Origin: Streptomyces katrae
GTDB taxonomy: Bacteria > Actinomycetota > Actinomycetes > Streptomycetales > Streptomycetaceae
Assembly (NCBI RefSeq): GCF_000717655.1
Contig: NZ_JNZY01000021.1
Span: forward strand, 1-64,000
Direction: 5' to 3'
Length of the DNA: 64,000 bases
Part shown: piece by piece, positions 16,922 to 25,519 of the stretch
How positions within the stretch are numbered: position 1 is the stretch's first letter
Layout of the letters: the number at the start of each line of letters is the position of its first letter
The notes under the pieces: generated by a model
The model's database searches: none
Seen by the model: the letters and a program-made list of their open reading frames with translations, nothing else
Told to the model about the DNA's origin: nothing
Made by a program: the position numbers and the translations under genes

Positions 16922-17485
16922 TCAGGCGGTGGTGATGCCGGCGATCTGCGCGGCCTGGGTGCCGGTGAGGGTGAAGTCGGGAGCGGCGAGGAGCGCTTCG
17001 GCGACGGCGGTGATGCGGTCCCACTCGCGGTCGACGATTTGCTGGGCGGTGGCCATGACGTGGTCCCAGGCCAGGCCGCCGTCGGGGGCCGGGCCGGTCT
17101 CGGTGACCTGGACGCCCTCGGCGGTGAGGATGCTGAGCGCCATCTGCTTGTCGTGGTCGGCCACGGTGAGGCTCGCCGTCTCGGGGGTGAGGCGGCCTGA
17201 CTCGGCGAGCTGGTGGAGGTCGGCGGCCTCGCCGGAGGCTCCGGAGACCACGGCGATGTCCAGGTAGGTCCCGAAGGACCTGGCCCAAGTGGTGGCGCCG
17301 GTCCAGCCGGTGACGCCGTCGCGGGTGATGGTGTGGATCCGGGTGCGCTCGCAGGTGAAGCCGACGAGCTGGCCGAGCACGGTGTGGCCGGCCTCGTGGT
17401 AGGCGAGCCCGCGCTGGATCATCGGGAGCGGGGTGAACTGGTAGCGGGCGTGCCGGTAAGGCGTGTGCGCGTCGAGGGTGTACAT
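16922..17485 (-). CDS. stand-alone M41-like (FtsH-type) zinc peptidase domain protein
   Basis: The 187-residue protein contains AYHEAGHTVLGQ (HEAGH 30-34), the zinc-binding active site of M41/FtsH-like peptidases, and Asp/Glu residues downstream (SGASGEAADLHQL) that could supply the third ligand. There is no AAA ATPase domain and no clear membrane helix, so it is a free peptidase domain. ATG 17485 follows AAGGA at 5 nt. Its substrate is unknown. Confidence 0.75.
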   Translation of the reverse strand: MYTLDAHTPYRHARYQFTPLPMIQRGLAYHEAGHTVLGQLVGFTCERTRIHTITRDGVTGWTGATTWARSFGTYLDIAVVSGASGEAADLHQLAESGRLTPETASLTVADHDKQMALSILTAEGVQVTETGPAPDGGLAWDHVMATAQQIVDREWDRITAVAEALLAAPDFTLTGTQAAQIAGITTA

Positions 17486-17656
17486 CGCGTCCTTCTCCGG
17501 ATCCGGTCGGCTGTGGTCAGCGCTGCGCCCCGCCGACGTCGTGCTGGTGTCGGCGGGGCGCAGCGGACGGTGGGGTGTTGCGTGCGGCCGGGCGGCCTGT
17601 CCGGTCCTCGCCGCGCCCGCGGGGCGGGGTGGGCGAGGGCCAGGCAGGGCGTCGGG

Positions 17657-17911
17657 TCAGCGGGCGGCGCGGGTGCGGAGCAGGCGAGTGGCCCACTGCC
17701 GCAGCCGGTCGAGGCGGGTGGGGTGGGTGTGCCGCCAGGCGGTGTCGAACACGTGGTCCTTGGTCGGGAAGGAACGGGACACGCCGCAGGTGCAGGTCCA
17801 GGCGTACAGCTCGGGGCGGGTGTCGTCGCGGGTGGCGGTGACCTTCGCCGGGGCGCCGTCGTGGCGTCCGTGGAAGGTGCCAGCCCAGAGCTCGTTCTTG
17901 TCCAGCTTCAT
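17657..17911 (-). CDS. small hypothetical protein (84 aa)
   Basis: MKLDKNELWAGTFHGRHDG begins at ATG 17911, 7 nt after AAAGG. It contains a CTCGVSRSF turn and a basic C-terminal helix. No family recognised. It is a plasmid-core minus-strand gene between the M41-like gene and a membrane protein gene. Confidence 0.5.
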   Translation of the reverse strand: MKLDKNELWAGTFHGRHDGAPAKVTATRDDTRPELYAWTCTCGVSRSFPTKDHVFDTAWRHTHPTRLDRLRQWATRLLRTRAAR

Positions 17912-17946
17912 CGGGGTGCCTTTCGGGTTCGGTGACGGGCTGTGGG

Positions 17947-18774
17947 TCAGCGCTTCTGGAGGGGGTGCACGTTGTCCGGGGCGTCGTCTTCCTCATCCGG
18001 CGCGGCGTCGGAGGCCGGGGCCGGGAGGTGGAGGTGCGGCTCGATCTGGTGGCCGGCGTTGTGGATGTGGGTGAAGAACGCCGGGCGCAGGGTCAGGCCG
18101 CGCAGCGCGAACGCGGAGGCGGCGGTCCAGGCGAGGACGGCGAGCCCGGTGGCGATGGTGCGGCCCTCGTCGGGAGCGGCGTCCCAGACCATGGCGATAC
18201 TGGCCGCGCCCCACGCGGTCCAGGTGAGGCGGGCACCGCTGCTGCGGGCGAAGCCGCCGATCAGGCCGAACAGGCCGACGAGCTGCCAGACGGTGTAGAC
18301 GGTGGAGGCGCTGATCGGCAGCGTGTCGGAGTGCGCGGCGACGTACGTGCGGATCGGCTGGTCGATCGCGGCGAAGACGCCGGTGGAGGTGTCGGTGCCA
18401 ACCTGGACGCGGGGCGCGGCCGTCAGGAGGCCGTGCAGCATGGCGGCCAGGGCGTCGGTCGCGCTGTCCAGCAGCAGGATGACGAAGCAGATCCCGGCGA
18501 GTCCGATGGCCGCCTTCAGCCAGTTGGCCATGCCGTGCCAGCCGAGCGCGGGAGCCTTGTGCAGGTCCTCCCATCGGTCGTGCAGGACGCCGCCGTCGTC
18601 CCAGGCGCCGGCCCACCAGGCGCGCAGGGCCGTACCGGGCGGCTGCTGCTCTTCTGTTTCCTCCAGCAGCAGGGGCGCGGGCGCGGGAAGGCCGAGGGCC
18701 TGGGCGCGGTCGGCGGACGGGTGTTCCTGGCGCGGGCCGGGGATGTTCGGGGTGCGGTCGTTGTGGTCAGCCAC
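17947..18774 (-). CDS. polytopic membrane protein of the transfer region
   Basis: The 275-residue product has an acidic, Pro-rich N-terminus, four to five hydrophobic helices (about residues 85-225) and an acidic C-terminal tail. GTG 18774 is chosen because AAGGAG lies 10 nt upstream. The open frame reaches 18822 but overlaps the promoter of the divergent gene at 18890. It is probably a component of the conjugation membrane apparatus, by position only. Confidence 0.55.
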   Translation of the reverse strand: MADHNDRTPNIPGPRQEHPSADRAQALGLPAPAPLLLEETEEQQPPGTALRAWWAGAWDDGGVLHDRWEDLHKAPALGWHGMANWLKAAIGLAGICFVILLLDSATDALAAMLHGLLTAAPRVQVGTDTSTGVFAAIDQPIRTYVAAHSDTLPISASTVYTVWQLVGLFGLIGGFARSSGARLTWTAWGAASIAMVWDAAPDEGRTIATGLAVLAWTAASAFALRGLTLRPAFFTHIHNAGHQIEPHLHLPAPASDAAPDEEDDAPDNVHPLQKR

Positions 18775-18889
18775 GGTCGGCTTCTCCTTCGGAGGCGGTG
18801 ACGGCGCGTACGGGATGGGCATGGTTCTGTTGCCGGGGCCTGGTGGTGCGACAGGCTGGGGCGAGGCCAGGGAGCAGCAAGGGGGCGCG

Positions 18890-19081
18890 ATGGCAGTCGA
18901 GTTCGATTCGGTGATCGCCGACGGGGTGATCTATCCGGCGTTCACGGACGACGACGGCGTGCTGTGGATCGACGACGAAGATGACTACGAGGTGGTCGTC
19001 GACCACGCGATCGTCGACGGGGTGATCTACGAGGCGGAGGTCGATGAGTACGGCCGCCTGCTGATCTACCTGGACGACTGA
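18890..19081 (+). CDS. small acidic protein with two tandem repeats
   Basis: The 63-residue product is made of two similar units, FDSVIADGVIYPAFTDDDG and VDHAIVDGVIYEAEVDEYG, each followed by a short strand ending in acidic residues (LWIDDED, LLIYLDD). It is strongly acidic. ATG 18890 follows AAGGGGG. It runs against the surrounding minus-strand operon and ends at a strong bidirectional hairpin. The DNA-mimic-like charge is notable, but the function is unknown. Confidence 0.6.
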   Translation: MAVEFDSVIADGVIYPAFTDDDGVLWIDDEDDYEVVVDHAIVDGVIYEAEVDEYGRLLIYLDD

Positions 19082-19102
19082 GCGCGAGGGCTGCCCGGGC
19101 GG

Positions 19103-19156
19103 CCTGCCCCGTACTCGACTCCCGGCCGTGCGGGCGGGGTTCGAGTACGGGGCAGG
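19103..19156. terminator. bidirectional terminator between convergent genes
   Basis: A 16-bp perfect inverted repeat (CCTGCCCCGTACTCGA and its complement, 22-nt loop) lies between the convergent genes ending at 19081 and 19165. Confidence 0.65.
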
Positions 19157-19164
19157 GTGTCCGG

Positions 19165-19665
19165 TCAGTTGTGGATGTCGTTGCGGGTGCGGGCGAAGAA
19201 CATGCCGCGCGTGGTGCTGTGGCTGTTGATCTCGGTCCGCATGGTGACCGGGCCCTCGTAGATGTTCTTGGTGACGGCGGAGCGGGCGCGGTTGATCGCG
19301 CCGCCGATCGCGGTGGCGGCCATGGCGAGGCCGGCGAACGGCAGGGTGACCATCAGGACTCCGGCGAGGCTGACGGAGGCGAGGCCCTGCAGGACCAGCC
19401 AGGCGCCGCAGCCGATGCCGGTGACCCCGGCGCCGACGCCGATGGAGGCCACCGCGATCCCGGCCGCCCAGGCGGGCACGATCCGGTGGTCGGGCTGATG
19501 GACGGGCGGGGTGTCGCCGTAGGCGGGCACGGGGGAGTGGTCGCGGTACGACGTCGGGAAGTGGGCCGGCTGCTCGGTCCGGAAGCTCGCGTCCATGATC
19601 CGCTTGGCTTCGGCGGCGGCCTCGGCGTCGGACATCGGGCGGCCAGCTGTGGGGTGAAAGTCCAT
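19165..19665 (-). CDS. two-helix membrane protein, DUF6251-like
   Basis: The 166-residue protein has a polar N-terminus (MSDAEAAAEAKRIMDASF), two closely spaced transmembrane helices (about 68-125, very Gly/Ala-rich) and a Thr-rich C-terminal tail, EGPVTMRTEINSHSTTRGMF. This resembles the DUF6251 proteins of Streptomyces transfer regions. ATG 19665 follows GGAG at 6 nt. Role inferred: conjugation accessory. Confidence 0.6.
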   Translation of the reverse strand: MDFHPTAGRPMSDAEAAAEAKRIMDASFRTEQPAHFPTSYRDHSPVPAYGDTPPVHQPDHRIVPAWAAGIAVASIGVGAGVTGIGCGAWLVLQGLASVSLAGVLMVTLPFAGLAMAATAIGGAINRARSAVTKNIYEGPVTMRTEINSHSTTRGMFFARTRNDIHN

Positions 19666-19752
19666 GGTGTTCTCCGTTCGAGTACGGGAGCGCCCTCCCT
19701 GCCGTGGTGGCGGGGAGGGCGCGAGGGACGGGCGGGGCTGGGGAGCGTCGGG

Positions 19753-19962
19753 CTACTGCCGGTGGGCGGCGGCCTCGAGTTCGGCGAGCGTCGGGTACTG
19801 CCGGAGCCGCAGGGCGAGCCGCGGGCCGGTCTCCGGCTCGGGCTGCTCCTGGATGTCGTTCTTGCGTCCGGCGAGCAGCAGCTCGGTCAGCAGCCGGTGG
19901 GCCTCGGGGTCGTTGGCGAGGACGGTGGCGGCTTCGTCGATGACGAACAGGGGGCGGTCCAT
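19753..19962 (-). CDS. small protein resembling an FtsK Walker-B segment (69 aa)
   Basis: ATG 19962 follows GGAG at 6 nt, and the frame is a complete small gene. The start MDRPLFVIDEAATVLANDPEA, then LLTELLLAGRKNDI, closely mimics the Walker B and following helix of FtsK/TraB-type ATPases (hhhhDEA...GRK). There is no P-loop. It lies two genes downstream of the TraB-like ATPase. It may be a duplicated fragment or a small regulator of that ATPase. Confidence 0.5.
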   Translation of the reverse strand: MDRPLFVIDEAATVLANDPEAHRLLTELLLAGRKNDIQEQPEPETGPRLALRLRQYPTLAELEAAAHRQ

Positions 19963-19990
19963 GGTGGGCTCCGATCGGTTCGTGGGCGGG

Positions 19991-20182
19991 TTATCCGAGG
20001 GTGCTGATCCATCCGGCGATGCCGCTGATCGCGCCGTTGATGGCGGGCGCGATGCCGGTGGAGGCGAGGGAGAAGCCGAACAGGACGGCGGCGAGCGCGG
20101 GCCACAGCCGCAGGTAGCCGGTGCGCACCAGGACCACGACGAGGATTCCGGCGAAGAAGACCAGGGAGATGGTCAGCGCCAC
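19991..20182 (-). CDS. small two-helix membrane protein (63 aa)
   Basis: GTG 20182 follows AAGGAG at 10 nt. Two hydrophobic helices (about 3-20 and 26-58) are separated by a short basic turn. Small Spd-like membrane proteins of this size accompany traB in Streptomyces plasmids and help intramycelial spread; this one fits by position and topology only. Confidence 0.55.
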   Translation of the reverse strand: MALTISLVFFAGILVVVLVRTGYLRLWPALAAVLFGFSLASTGIAPAINGAISGIAGWISTLG

Positions 20183-20262
20183 AGCGGGTGAGCTCCTTCG
20201 GGAAGGCCGGCGGCCGGGCTGGGCTCGGTGCCCGGCCCGGCCGGGCGGTGTGAGGGTGTGGG

Positions 20263-21702
20263 TCAGTTCCTGATCGCGGTCAGGGTGTTGCGGACGCTGC
20301 CGAGCTTGACCTCGCGGCCGCCGTCGGCGTTGACGAGCTCCAGGATCTGGAGGGCGTCCAGCGGGTCGTCGTGCGCGTCCAGGACGGACTGGATGCGGTC
20401 GCGCAGCGTGCGGGCTCGCGGCTTGGCCGCGGCGGCCGGGACCGGTGAGGGGGCCGCCTTGGCCCCGCCGCCGCCCTTCTTCTTGCCGCCGCCTTCGCCG
20501 TCCTCGTCTTCTTCGGGCTCGGGAAAGACGGCCCGGTACGCCTCCATGCCGTCCAGGCGCTGGCAGTAGGCGTCCCCGATGAGGCCCCAGGCGTCTTCCT
20601 CAATCTCGGGCGGGGCGCCGGGCCCGTACAGGTCGAGGACCATCGGGTCCAGACCGTCGGTGGGCATGTCGGAGCCGATGTTCCAGAACCGCATCTTGCT
20701 GGTGGGGTAGCGGCCGTTGACGTTGTACGCGGTGCCCTGAGTGCCGGGCAGGTCGCTGTCGTCGTGCTCCTCGTCGAACTGCGAGACGAGATCGACTTCG
20801 CCCGCGTACTTCGGGATCGGCGCGAGGACCTGCCCGGCGGGCAGCAGGCCATCAGTCACCAGCTGCTTCATCATCGAGCTGGTCCAGCGAAGCAACACGA
20901 CTTCGCCTTCCTTCAACATCGCGCGCAGGGTGTCGCTGCCGCCCATCTCCTCGAGGTGGCCGGCCTGCGCGAACAGGCCGATGCCGACGCCGAGGGAACG
21001 GCCGGTGCGGCCGATGTCCTTGATGTAGAAGGTGGCCTCGTCCCGGTAGGGCGCGCCCTTCTCCAGGAGGCGGTTGGCCTCGTCGATGATCTGGTAGATC
21101 AGCGGGTCGGGCCGGTCGCGCAGGAACTTGGAGCGGCCCAGGCGGGCGTAGCGCTCCTGGCGGTCCATCATGGTCAGCCACGTCGTGCGCAGCTGCGCCA
21201 TCGTGCCTTCCTGCGTGGTGACCCGCCAGGCCACGTTGCCGTCCAGGCCGGGTCCGGCCTGCCCGAAGGCTTCCGGTGCGGACTGGCCGCCCTTGAGGTC
21301 GGCGTACAGGACGGCGATCCCGGACCGCTTCATCGCGGCGAGGATGATCTGCCCGGCGGTGGACTTGCCCGCGCCGGTGGTGCCGAACAGCAGCAGGCGC
21401 TGCGCGGACCCGGAAGCCGGGTCGTACAGCCGCAGCAGGGAGGGCCGGCCGTTGTGGTAGCGGCCGATCCAGATGCGGCCGCGGGCGTCCATGACCAGCA
21501 TCTGCGGGTCGGCGAGGATGACGCGGGCCAGCGGGTCGTGCGGGTAGATGGTCACCAGCGCCTTGGTGCCCATGACGCTGGTCTCCACCGCGAGCCGGTT
21601 GACGTCCGCGATGTGCAGCGCTGCGGCGAGGCGCTGCGGGTGGTACGTGATGATGTCGCCGGGCTCGGCCGCTTCCACGGTCAGCTCGTAGATCCTGCTC
21701 AT
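20263..21702 (-). CDS. traB: TraB/FtsK-like DNA-translocating transfer ATPase
   Basis: The 479-residue protein has a Walker A motif FGTTGAGKST (107-115) and a Walker B strand IYQIIDEAN (205-210). A Lys/Gly linker follows, and the C-terminal segment (RDRIQSVLDAHDDPLDALQIL...LGSVRNTLTAIRN) looks like the winged-helix DNA-recognition (gamma) domain. TraB proteins pump double-stranded plasmid DNA between hyphae after reading 8-bp repeats in the clt locus. The N-terminal membrane part is missing here and is probably supplied by the 21699-22541 protein, whose gene overlaps by ATGA. Confidence 0.8.
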   Translation of the reverse strand: MSRIYELTVEAAEPGDIITYHPQRLAAALHIADVNRLAVETSVMGTKALVTIYPHDPLARVILADPQMLVMDARGRIWIGRYHNGRPSLLRLYDPASGSAQRLLLFGTTGAGKSTAGQIILAAMKRSGIAVLYADLKGGQSAPEAFGQAGPGLDGNVAWRVTTQEGTMAQLRTTWLTMMDRQERYARLGRSKFLRDRPDPLIYQIIDEANRLLEKGAPYRDEATFYIKDIGRTGRSLGVGIGLFAQAGHLEEMGGSDTLRAMLKEGEVVLLRWTSSMMKQLVTDGLLPAGQVLAPIPKYAGEVDLVSQFDEEHDDSDLPGTQGTAYNVNGRYPTSKMRFWNIGSDMPTDGLDPMVLDLYGPGAPPEIEEDAWGLIGDAYCQRLDGMEAYRAVFPEPEEDEDGEGGGKKKGGGGAKAAPSPVPAAAAKPRARTLRDRIQSVLDAHDDPLDALQILELVNADGGREVKLGSVRNTLTAIRN

Positions 21703-22541
21703 GCGGGGAGCTCCTTGGTCTCCTCGTCGGGGATGTCGACGGTGCGGATCGCGGTGATGACGGTGGAGGGCATGCCCTTGGGGGCGATGAGCTTCTCCCA
21801 GGCCGTGTAGATGTCCAGGGCCTCCTCGGGGGCCTGGCCGACGGTCAGCCGCCGAACGCCGGCGCCCTGGCGAGGCACCGGGGTGATGGCGATCTCGTCC
21901 TCCGGCCAGTTGATGGCCGCGGACAGCTCCAGCAGGTCGATCTTCGGGACCGGCTTGCCGGGAAGGGTGGAGCGGATGACGGCGGTCATCGACCTCTCAC
22001 CGGTGCGTTCGATCTGCTCCAGCACGGTGTTCGGGGCGGCGCCGCCCTCGATGGCGACGTGCTGCGCCCAGAACACGGCTTGCGGGTGCTGCGGCCCGGC
22101 CTGAACGTCTTCCTGGACCAGGAGCTCGCGGGTCTGCTCGATGGCTTCCGGCGTCAGGGACTTCTCCCGGCCGACCAGGACGCGCGCCACGCGGGCCGGG
22201 CGCACGTAGAGCACGGCAGCGGTCCAGCCGGCGTCCGCGAGGAGCTCCCAGTACCAGTCGATGCCGGGGATGATCCGCTGCGCGGTGAGCAGCACGGCCA
22301 TCGAGACGGAGGGGGTCATGTAGAGGCCCATGGCGGTGTTGCCCGTCGGGTCCCGCCGCAGGGTCAGGGACCAGGCGGCGCCCCAGCCGGCGCAGCCGAG
22401 GGCGGCCAGGACGGAGGGGCCGTAGAAGTCGTGGGTGAAGGCGCCGGTGGCGAGCGCGCCGGTGCCGGCCACGGTAGCGACGCGGCCGACGGCGTTGCGT
22501 GCCAGGGCGAAGCGGCTGCGCAGGGGTCCGAGGCGGATCAT
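21699..22541 (-). CDS. membrane partner of the TraB-like ATPase
   Basis: The 280-residue protein has hydrophobic segments between about 20 and 115 and a soluble C-terminal half. It ends within the start codon of the ATPase gene (ATGA). ATG 22541 follows AAGGAG. Fusing this protein to the ATPase would reproduce the layout of one-piece TraB, so it is inferred to anchor and assemble the ATPase at the membrane. The soluble part (EDEIAITPVPRQGAGVRRL) has no known motif. Confidence 0.65.
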   Translation of the reverse strand: MIRLGPLRSRFALARNAVGRVATVAGTGALATGAFTHDFYGPSVLAALGCAGWGAAWSLTLRRDPTGNTAMGLYMTPSVSMAVLLTAQRIIPGIDWYWELLADAGWTAAVLYVRPARVARVLVGREKSLTPEAIEQTRELLVQEDVQAGPQHPQAVFWAQHVAIEGGAAPNTVLEQIERTGERSMTAVIRSTLPGKPVPKIDLLELSAAINWPEDEIAITPVPRQGAGVRRLTVGQAPEEALDIYTAWEKLIAPKGMPSTVITAIRTVDIPDEETKELPA

Positions 22542-22570
22542 CGGTGAGCTCTCCTTGTCAGGGCATAGGG

Positions 22571-22605
22571 AAGGGCGGCGAACCCTCTCGGGGTTCGCCG
22601 CCCTT
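22571..22605 (-). terminator. intra-operon terminator after the 22629 gene
   Basis: A perfect 15-bp stem (AAGGGCGGCGAACCC, loop TCTCG) lies between the 22629 gene and the TraB membrane-partner gene. It probably lowers expression of the downstream ATPase genes. Confidence 0.7.
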
Positions 22606-22628
22606 CGTGCTGGTGCAGGGTGGGTGGG

Positions 22629-23063
22629 TCAGCGGTTGCTGTAGAAGGTGCGGTCGGCCATTTCGATGCCGTCGGGCATGGTGTTGGCGGCGTCCGCGAC
22701 GGCGCCGTAGTCGGCGATGTGCCCGTCGGCGGTCTCGTGGAAGAGCGTGGACATCTCCTCGCACTCCACGGCCATGGCTTCGGCTTCGTCCTTGCAGGAC
22801 CGCATCACGGTCGCTGCCTCGCGGTGCTCGTTGACGGTGGATTGGTCGACGGCCTTGGACGCGGCGAGGTCGGCGAGTTTGTCGACCGCGTTCGCGCAGT
22901 CCTCCACGTACTTGAAGGTGGAGCGGACCTGGTTGGACAGGCCCGCCATGGTGGCGCTGGCTGCGGTCAGCTGCGCGACGACGATGCCGAAGCGGACGGC
23001 GCCGACGATGGCGGAGCCGGTCTTCTGAAGAGCGCCGCCGATGACGGGTACGAGGTCGGACAC
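22629..23063 (-). CDS. helical transfer-region protein (144 aa)
   Basis: After a short hydrophobic N-terminal segment (IVGAVRFGIVVAQL), the protein is wholly helical and acidic, with heptad-like spacing. This resembles the small helical proteins encoded beside traB in Streptomyces elements. ATG 23063 follows AGGAG. It lies 12 bp after the giant protein gene and is likely co-transcribed with it. A structural role in transfer is inferred from context. Confidence 0.55.
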   Translation of the reverse strand: MSDLVPVIGGALQKTGSAIVGAVRFGIVVAQLTAASATMAGLSNQVRSTFKYVEDCANAVDKLADLAASKAVDQSTVNEHREAATVMRSCKDEAEAMAVECEEMSTLFHETADGHIADYGAVADAANTMPDGIEMADRTFYSNR

Positions 23064-23075
23064 GGTGGGGTTCTC

Positions 23076-25385
23076 CTATTCGACGTGGTAGTCGCGCTCG
23101 GCGGGGGCGGCGTGTCCGGCGTCGCGGACAGCGTCGGCGAGCGGCTTGTGACGGCGCTCGGCGTTCTCGCCGGCGGTCCAGATGGCCTCGGAGGCGGCGG
23201 GCAGCTTCTCCGCCAGGGCCTCCGCCTTCGCCTTCACGCTGACGGCCTTCTCGGCGAGGATCAGGACCCAGCCCTCCAGGACGCCGGGCACCTTGAGTTC
23301 GACGATCTTCGCGTGGAGGGCTTCCAGCCGCGTCATCATCTGCTCGCAGCCGTCTGCGGCGGCGCGGGCCTCGTCGACGCCCGCCATGATCTCCTCGGCC
23401 ATGTCGGCGTCGGAGTCGATGACGTCGTAGATCGTCAGGTCGCTGTCGGCGTACTGGGTGCTCGGTGCCTTCGTCGGGATGGGCACGGTCACTACGGTTC
23501 CTCCTGTTCTTGCTGCGGGAATCGCTCCGGCGGGAACACTGGCTCGGCGGCGTGCCTCGCGCTGGCGTGCCTCCCAGACCTGGCCGCCGGTCTGTTCGAC
23601 GGTGATCGTGGTGCCCTCGGCGTAGCCCCAGCCCGGGGGAGGGCCGAACCCTCCGGCCGGTGCCGCGTCCGGTCCGGACGTCGTGGTGGAGCTGGTGGAG
23701 CTGGACGGCTCGGGATCCGGCCGCCCGGAGCGGCGCGCACCCGCCCGCTCCCACCAGCCGCGCAGGGAACGGCGCCTGTCGCCCTTCCGCTTGGAGGCCG
23801 AACCGGTCGGGCCCGTACTGCCGGTGGGGCCGGCGGCCGGGCCCGGTCCCGGCTTGCGGGGCTTCTTGGTGAGCTTGACCTTCTTGCGTAGGTTCACCTT
23901 CGACGCCGTCCCGGTGGGGCCAGCGGGTGCGCCCGGTCCCGGCTTGCGGGGCTTTTTGGTGAGCCGGACCTTCTTGCGCAGGTTCACCTTCGGGGCCGTG
24001 GTGGTGGCGGGCTTGGGCTTCTTCGTGAGGCTGACCTTCGGCTTCGCCGTGGTCGTGCTGGGCTTGGGCTTCTTGGTCAGGTCGACCTTCGGCGTGCCCG
24101 GTGTCGCCGTCCCGGCCGGGGCCGGCTTCTTCTTCTTGCCCTTAGGGAACGTGGTCAGGACCGGCGTCAGGTGCTTACGGCGCTTCTTCAGCCGCCGCGC
24201 CGATTCCGCCGCGATGGCCGCCGGGAGCGTGACCCGGCCCTTGCCCTTGCGCTTCGGGGGGCCGGCGGCGCCCGGCTTCCCTCCGCCCTTCTTGCCCTTG
24301 CCCTTGCGGCCCGTGGACGGAGCGGGCGAGGACGGCCGCTTGCGGCCCGGCTTCGAACCCGTCCCGGACGAGCCGGGCTTCGTCCCGGACGGGCCAGGCT
24401 TGGTACCCGAGGTACCGGGCTTCGTGCCGGAGGAGCCCGGCTTCGTGCCCGTGCCGGGCTTGGACCCGGTCGGGCTGGTCTTCGCCCCGGGCCCGCGGCC
24501 CGGCTTCGAGCCGGAGGACGGCGTGGCGCCGCCGCCCCCGCCGGACTTGCCGGAGGTGCCGGTCGTGCCGGTGCCGTTCTTCGGCTTGGGGCCGTTGCGG
24601 ATCCGGTCGGCGGCCCGGTCGCGGACGGCTCCGGAGAGGCTGCCGGAGCTATTCTTTGTGCCGGTTGTCGGGGTCTTCCCGCCCCCAACTCCGGGCTTTA
24701 CGCCGCCCTTTGTCCCGGAGGGCTCCAGGGCGCCCCTGCGGCCTCCGCCGCCGCCTCCGCGCCCGCCGATGCCCAGCGAGGGTGTACGGCCGCCAGAGGC
24801 GCCGCCAGGGGCCTTCGTGGGCGTCTTGGATCCGGAGCCGCCCGGCGACTTGGAGCCGCTGGGGGAGCGGAACGTGCTGGGCGCGGAATTCTTTCCGGAG
24901 TTTGTCCGGCCGCCTCCGCCGCCCGACGTGCGGGTGCTGCGCCCGAATTCCGGACCGGGCTGCAAGCGGTTTTTCTGGCGGGCCGCTTCCACTGCGATCT
25001 CGGCTTTATCGGCCGCCGCCCGCTGCTGATCTGCAATGGCCCGGTGGTGTTCGTGCCGGGCTTTCAAATAGGCGGCGGCATTCCATGCACCGCGCATTGC
25101 GGCGACGGTAATTCCGGCCATCATCACCACCGACATGGCGGCGATTCCGGTCCCGTGCGGGCTGTCCGGGATCCCGGGGTCCGCGTGTGCGGTCGTGGTG
25201 TCACCGCCTGCGCCGACGTCGGAATTCCCGGCCACCAGAAGGGAGGGCGGGGGCGCCAGGGTGGGCAGGGCGGTCAGGGTAGGGGCGTCGGCCCCGGGGG
25301 CCGGCGGGCCGCTGCCCACCGGCCCCGGGATCGTCAGCCCGCCGGGGAAGCCGAGGACGGTCCCCCCGGCGTCGTCGTCGGCCAT
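23076..25385 (-). CDS. giant Gly/Lys/Pro-rich repetitive membrane protein of the transfer operon
   Basis: The 769-residue protein has a Pro/Gly-rich N-terminus, one membrane helix (about 80-100, IAAMSVVMMAGITVAAM) and a short charged coil. A long disordered region follows, with GTKPGSSGTKPG-type repeats and repeats built on KVNLRKKVRLTKKPRKPG. The C-terminal domain (about 640-769) is an alpha-helical bundle. ATG 25385 follows GGAG at 7 nt. The highly basic tail could coat DNA or peptidoglycan. It sits between membrane genes upstream of the TraB-like ATPase, so a part in the mating apparatus is inferred. Confidence 0.6.
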   Translation of the reverse strand: MADDDAGGTVLGFPGGLTIPGPVGSGPPAPGADAPTLTALPTLAPPPSLLVAGNSDVGAGGDTTTAHADPGIPDSPHGTGIAAMSVVMMAGITVAAMRGAWNAAAYLKARHEHHRAIADQQRAAADKAEIAVEAARQKNRLQPGPEFGRSTRTSGGGGGRTNSGKNSAPSTFRSPSGSKSPGGSGSKTPTKAPGGASGGRTPSLGIGGRGGGGGGRRGALEPSGTKGGVKPGVGGGKTPTTGTKNSSGSLSGAVRDRAADRIRNGPKPKNGTGTTGTSGKSGGGGGATPSSGSKPGRGPGAKTSPTGSKPGTGTKPGSSGTKPGTSGTKPGPSGTKPGSSGTGSKPGRKRPSSPAPSTGRKGKGKKGGGKPGAAGPPKRKGKGRVTLPAAIAAESARRLKKRRKHLTPVLTTFPKGKKKKPAPAGTATPGTPKVDLTKKPKPSTTTAKPKVSLTKKPKPATTTAPKVNLRKKVRLTKKPRKPGPGAPAGPTGTASKVNLRKKVKLTKKPRKPGPGPAAGPTGSTGPTGSASKRKGDRRRSLRGWWERAGARRSGRPDPEPSSSTSSTTTSGPDAAPAGGFGPPPGWGYAEGTTITVEQTGGQVWEARQREARRRASVPAGAIPAARTGGTVVTVPIPTKAPSTQYADSDLTIYDVIDSDADMAEEIMAGVDEARAAADGCEQMMTRLEALHAKIVELKVPGVLEGWVLILAEKAVSVKAKAEALAEKLPAASEAIWTAGENAERRHKPLADAVRDAGHAAPAERDYHVE

Positions 25386-25519
25386 CGGCCGTCTCCATTC
25401 GATCAGTCACTCCGGGTCACGAAGCCAGGGGGCCTCACGCGCGCTTATAGGCGCGCATGTTGGGCCCCCCGGATTCACGGGGTGAAGCGGTGATGATGAG
25501 CTGTGATGAGCGCGGAGCG

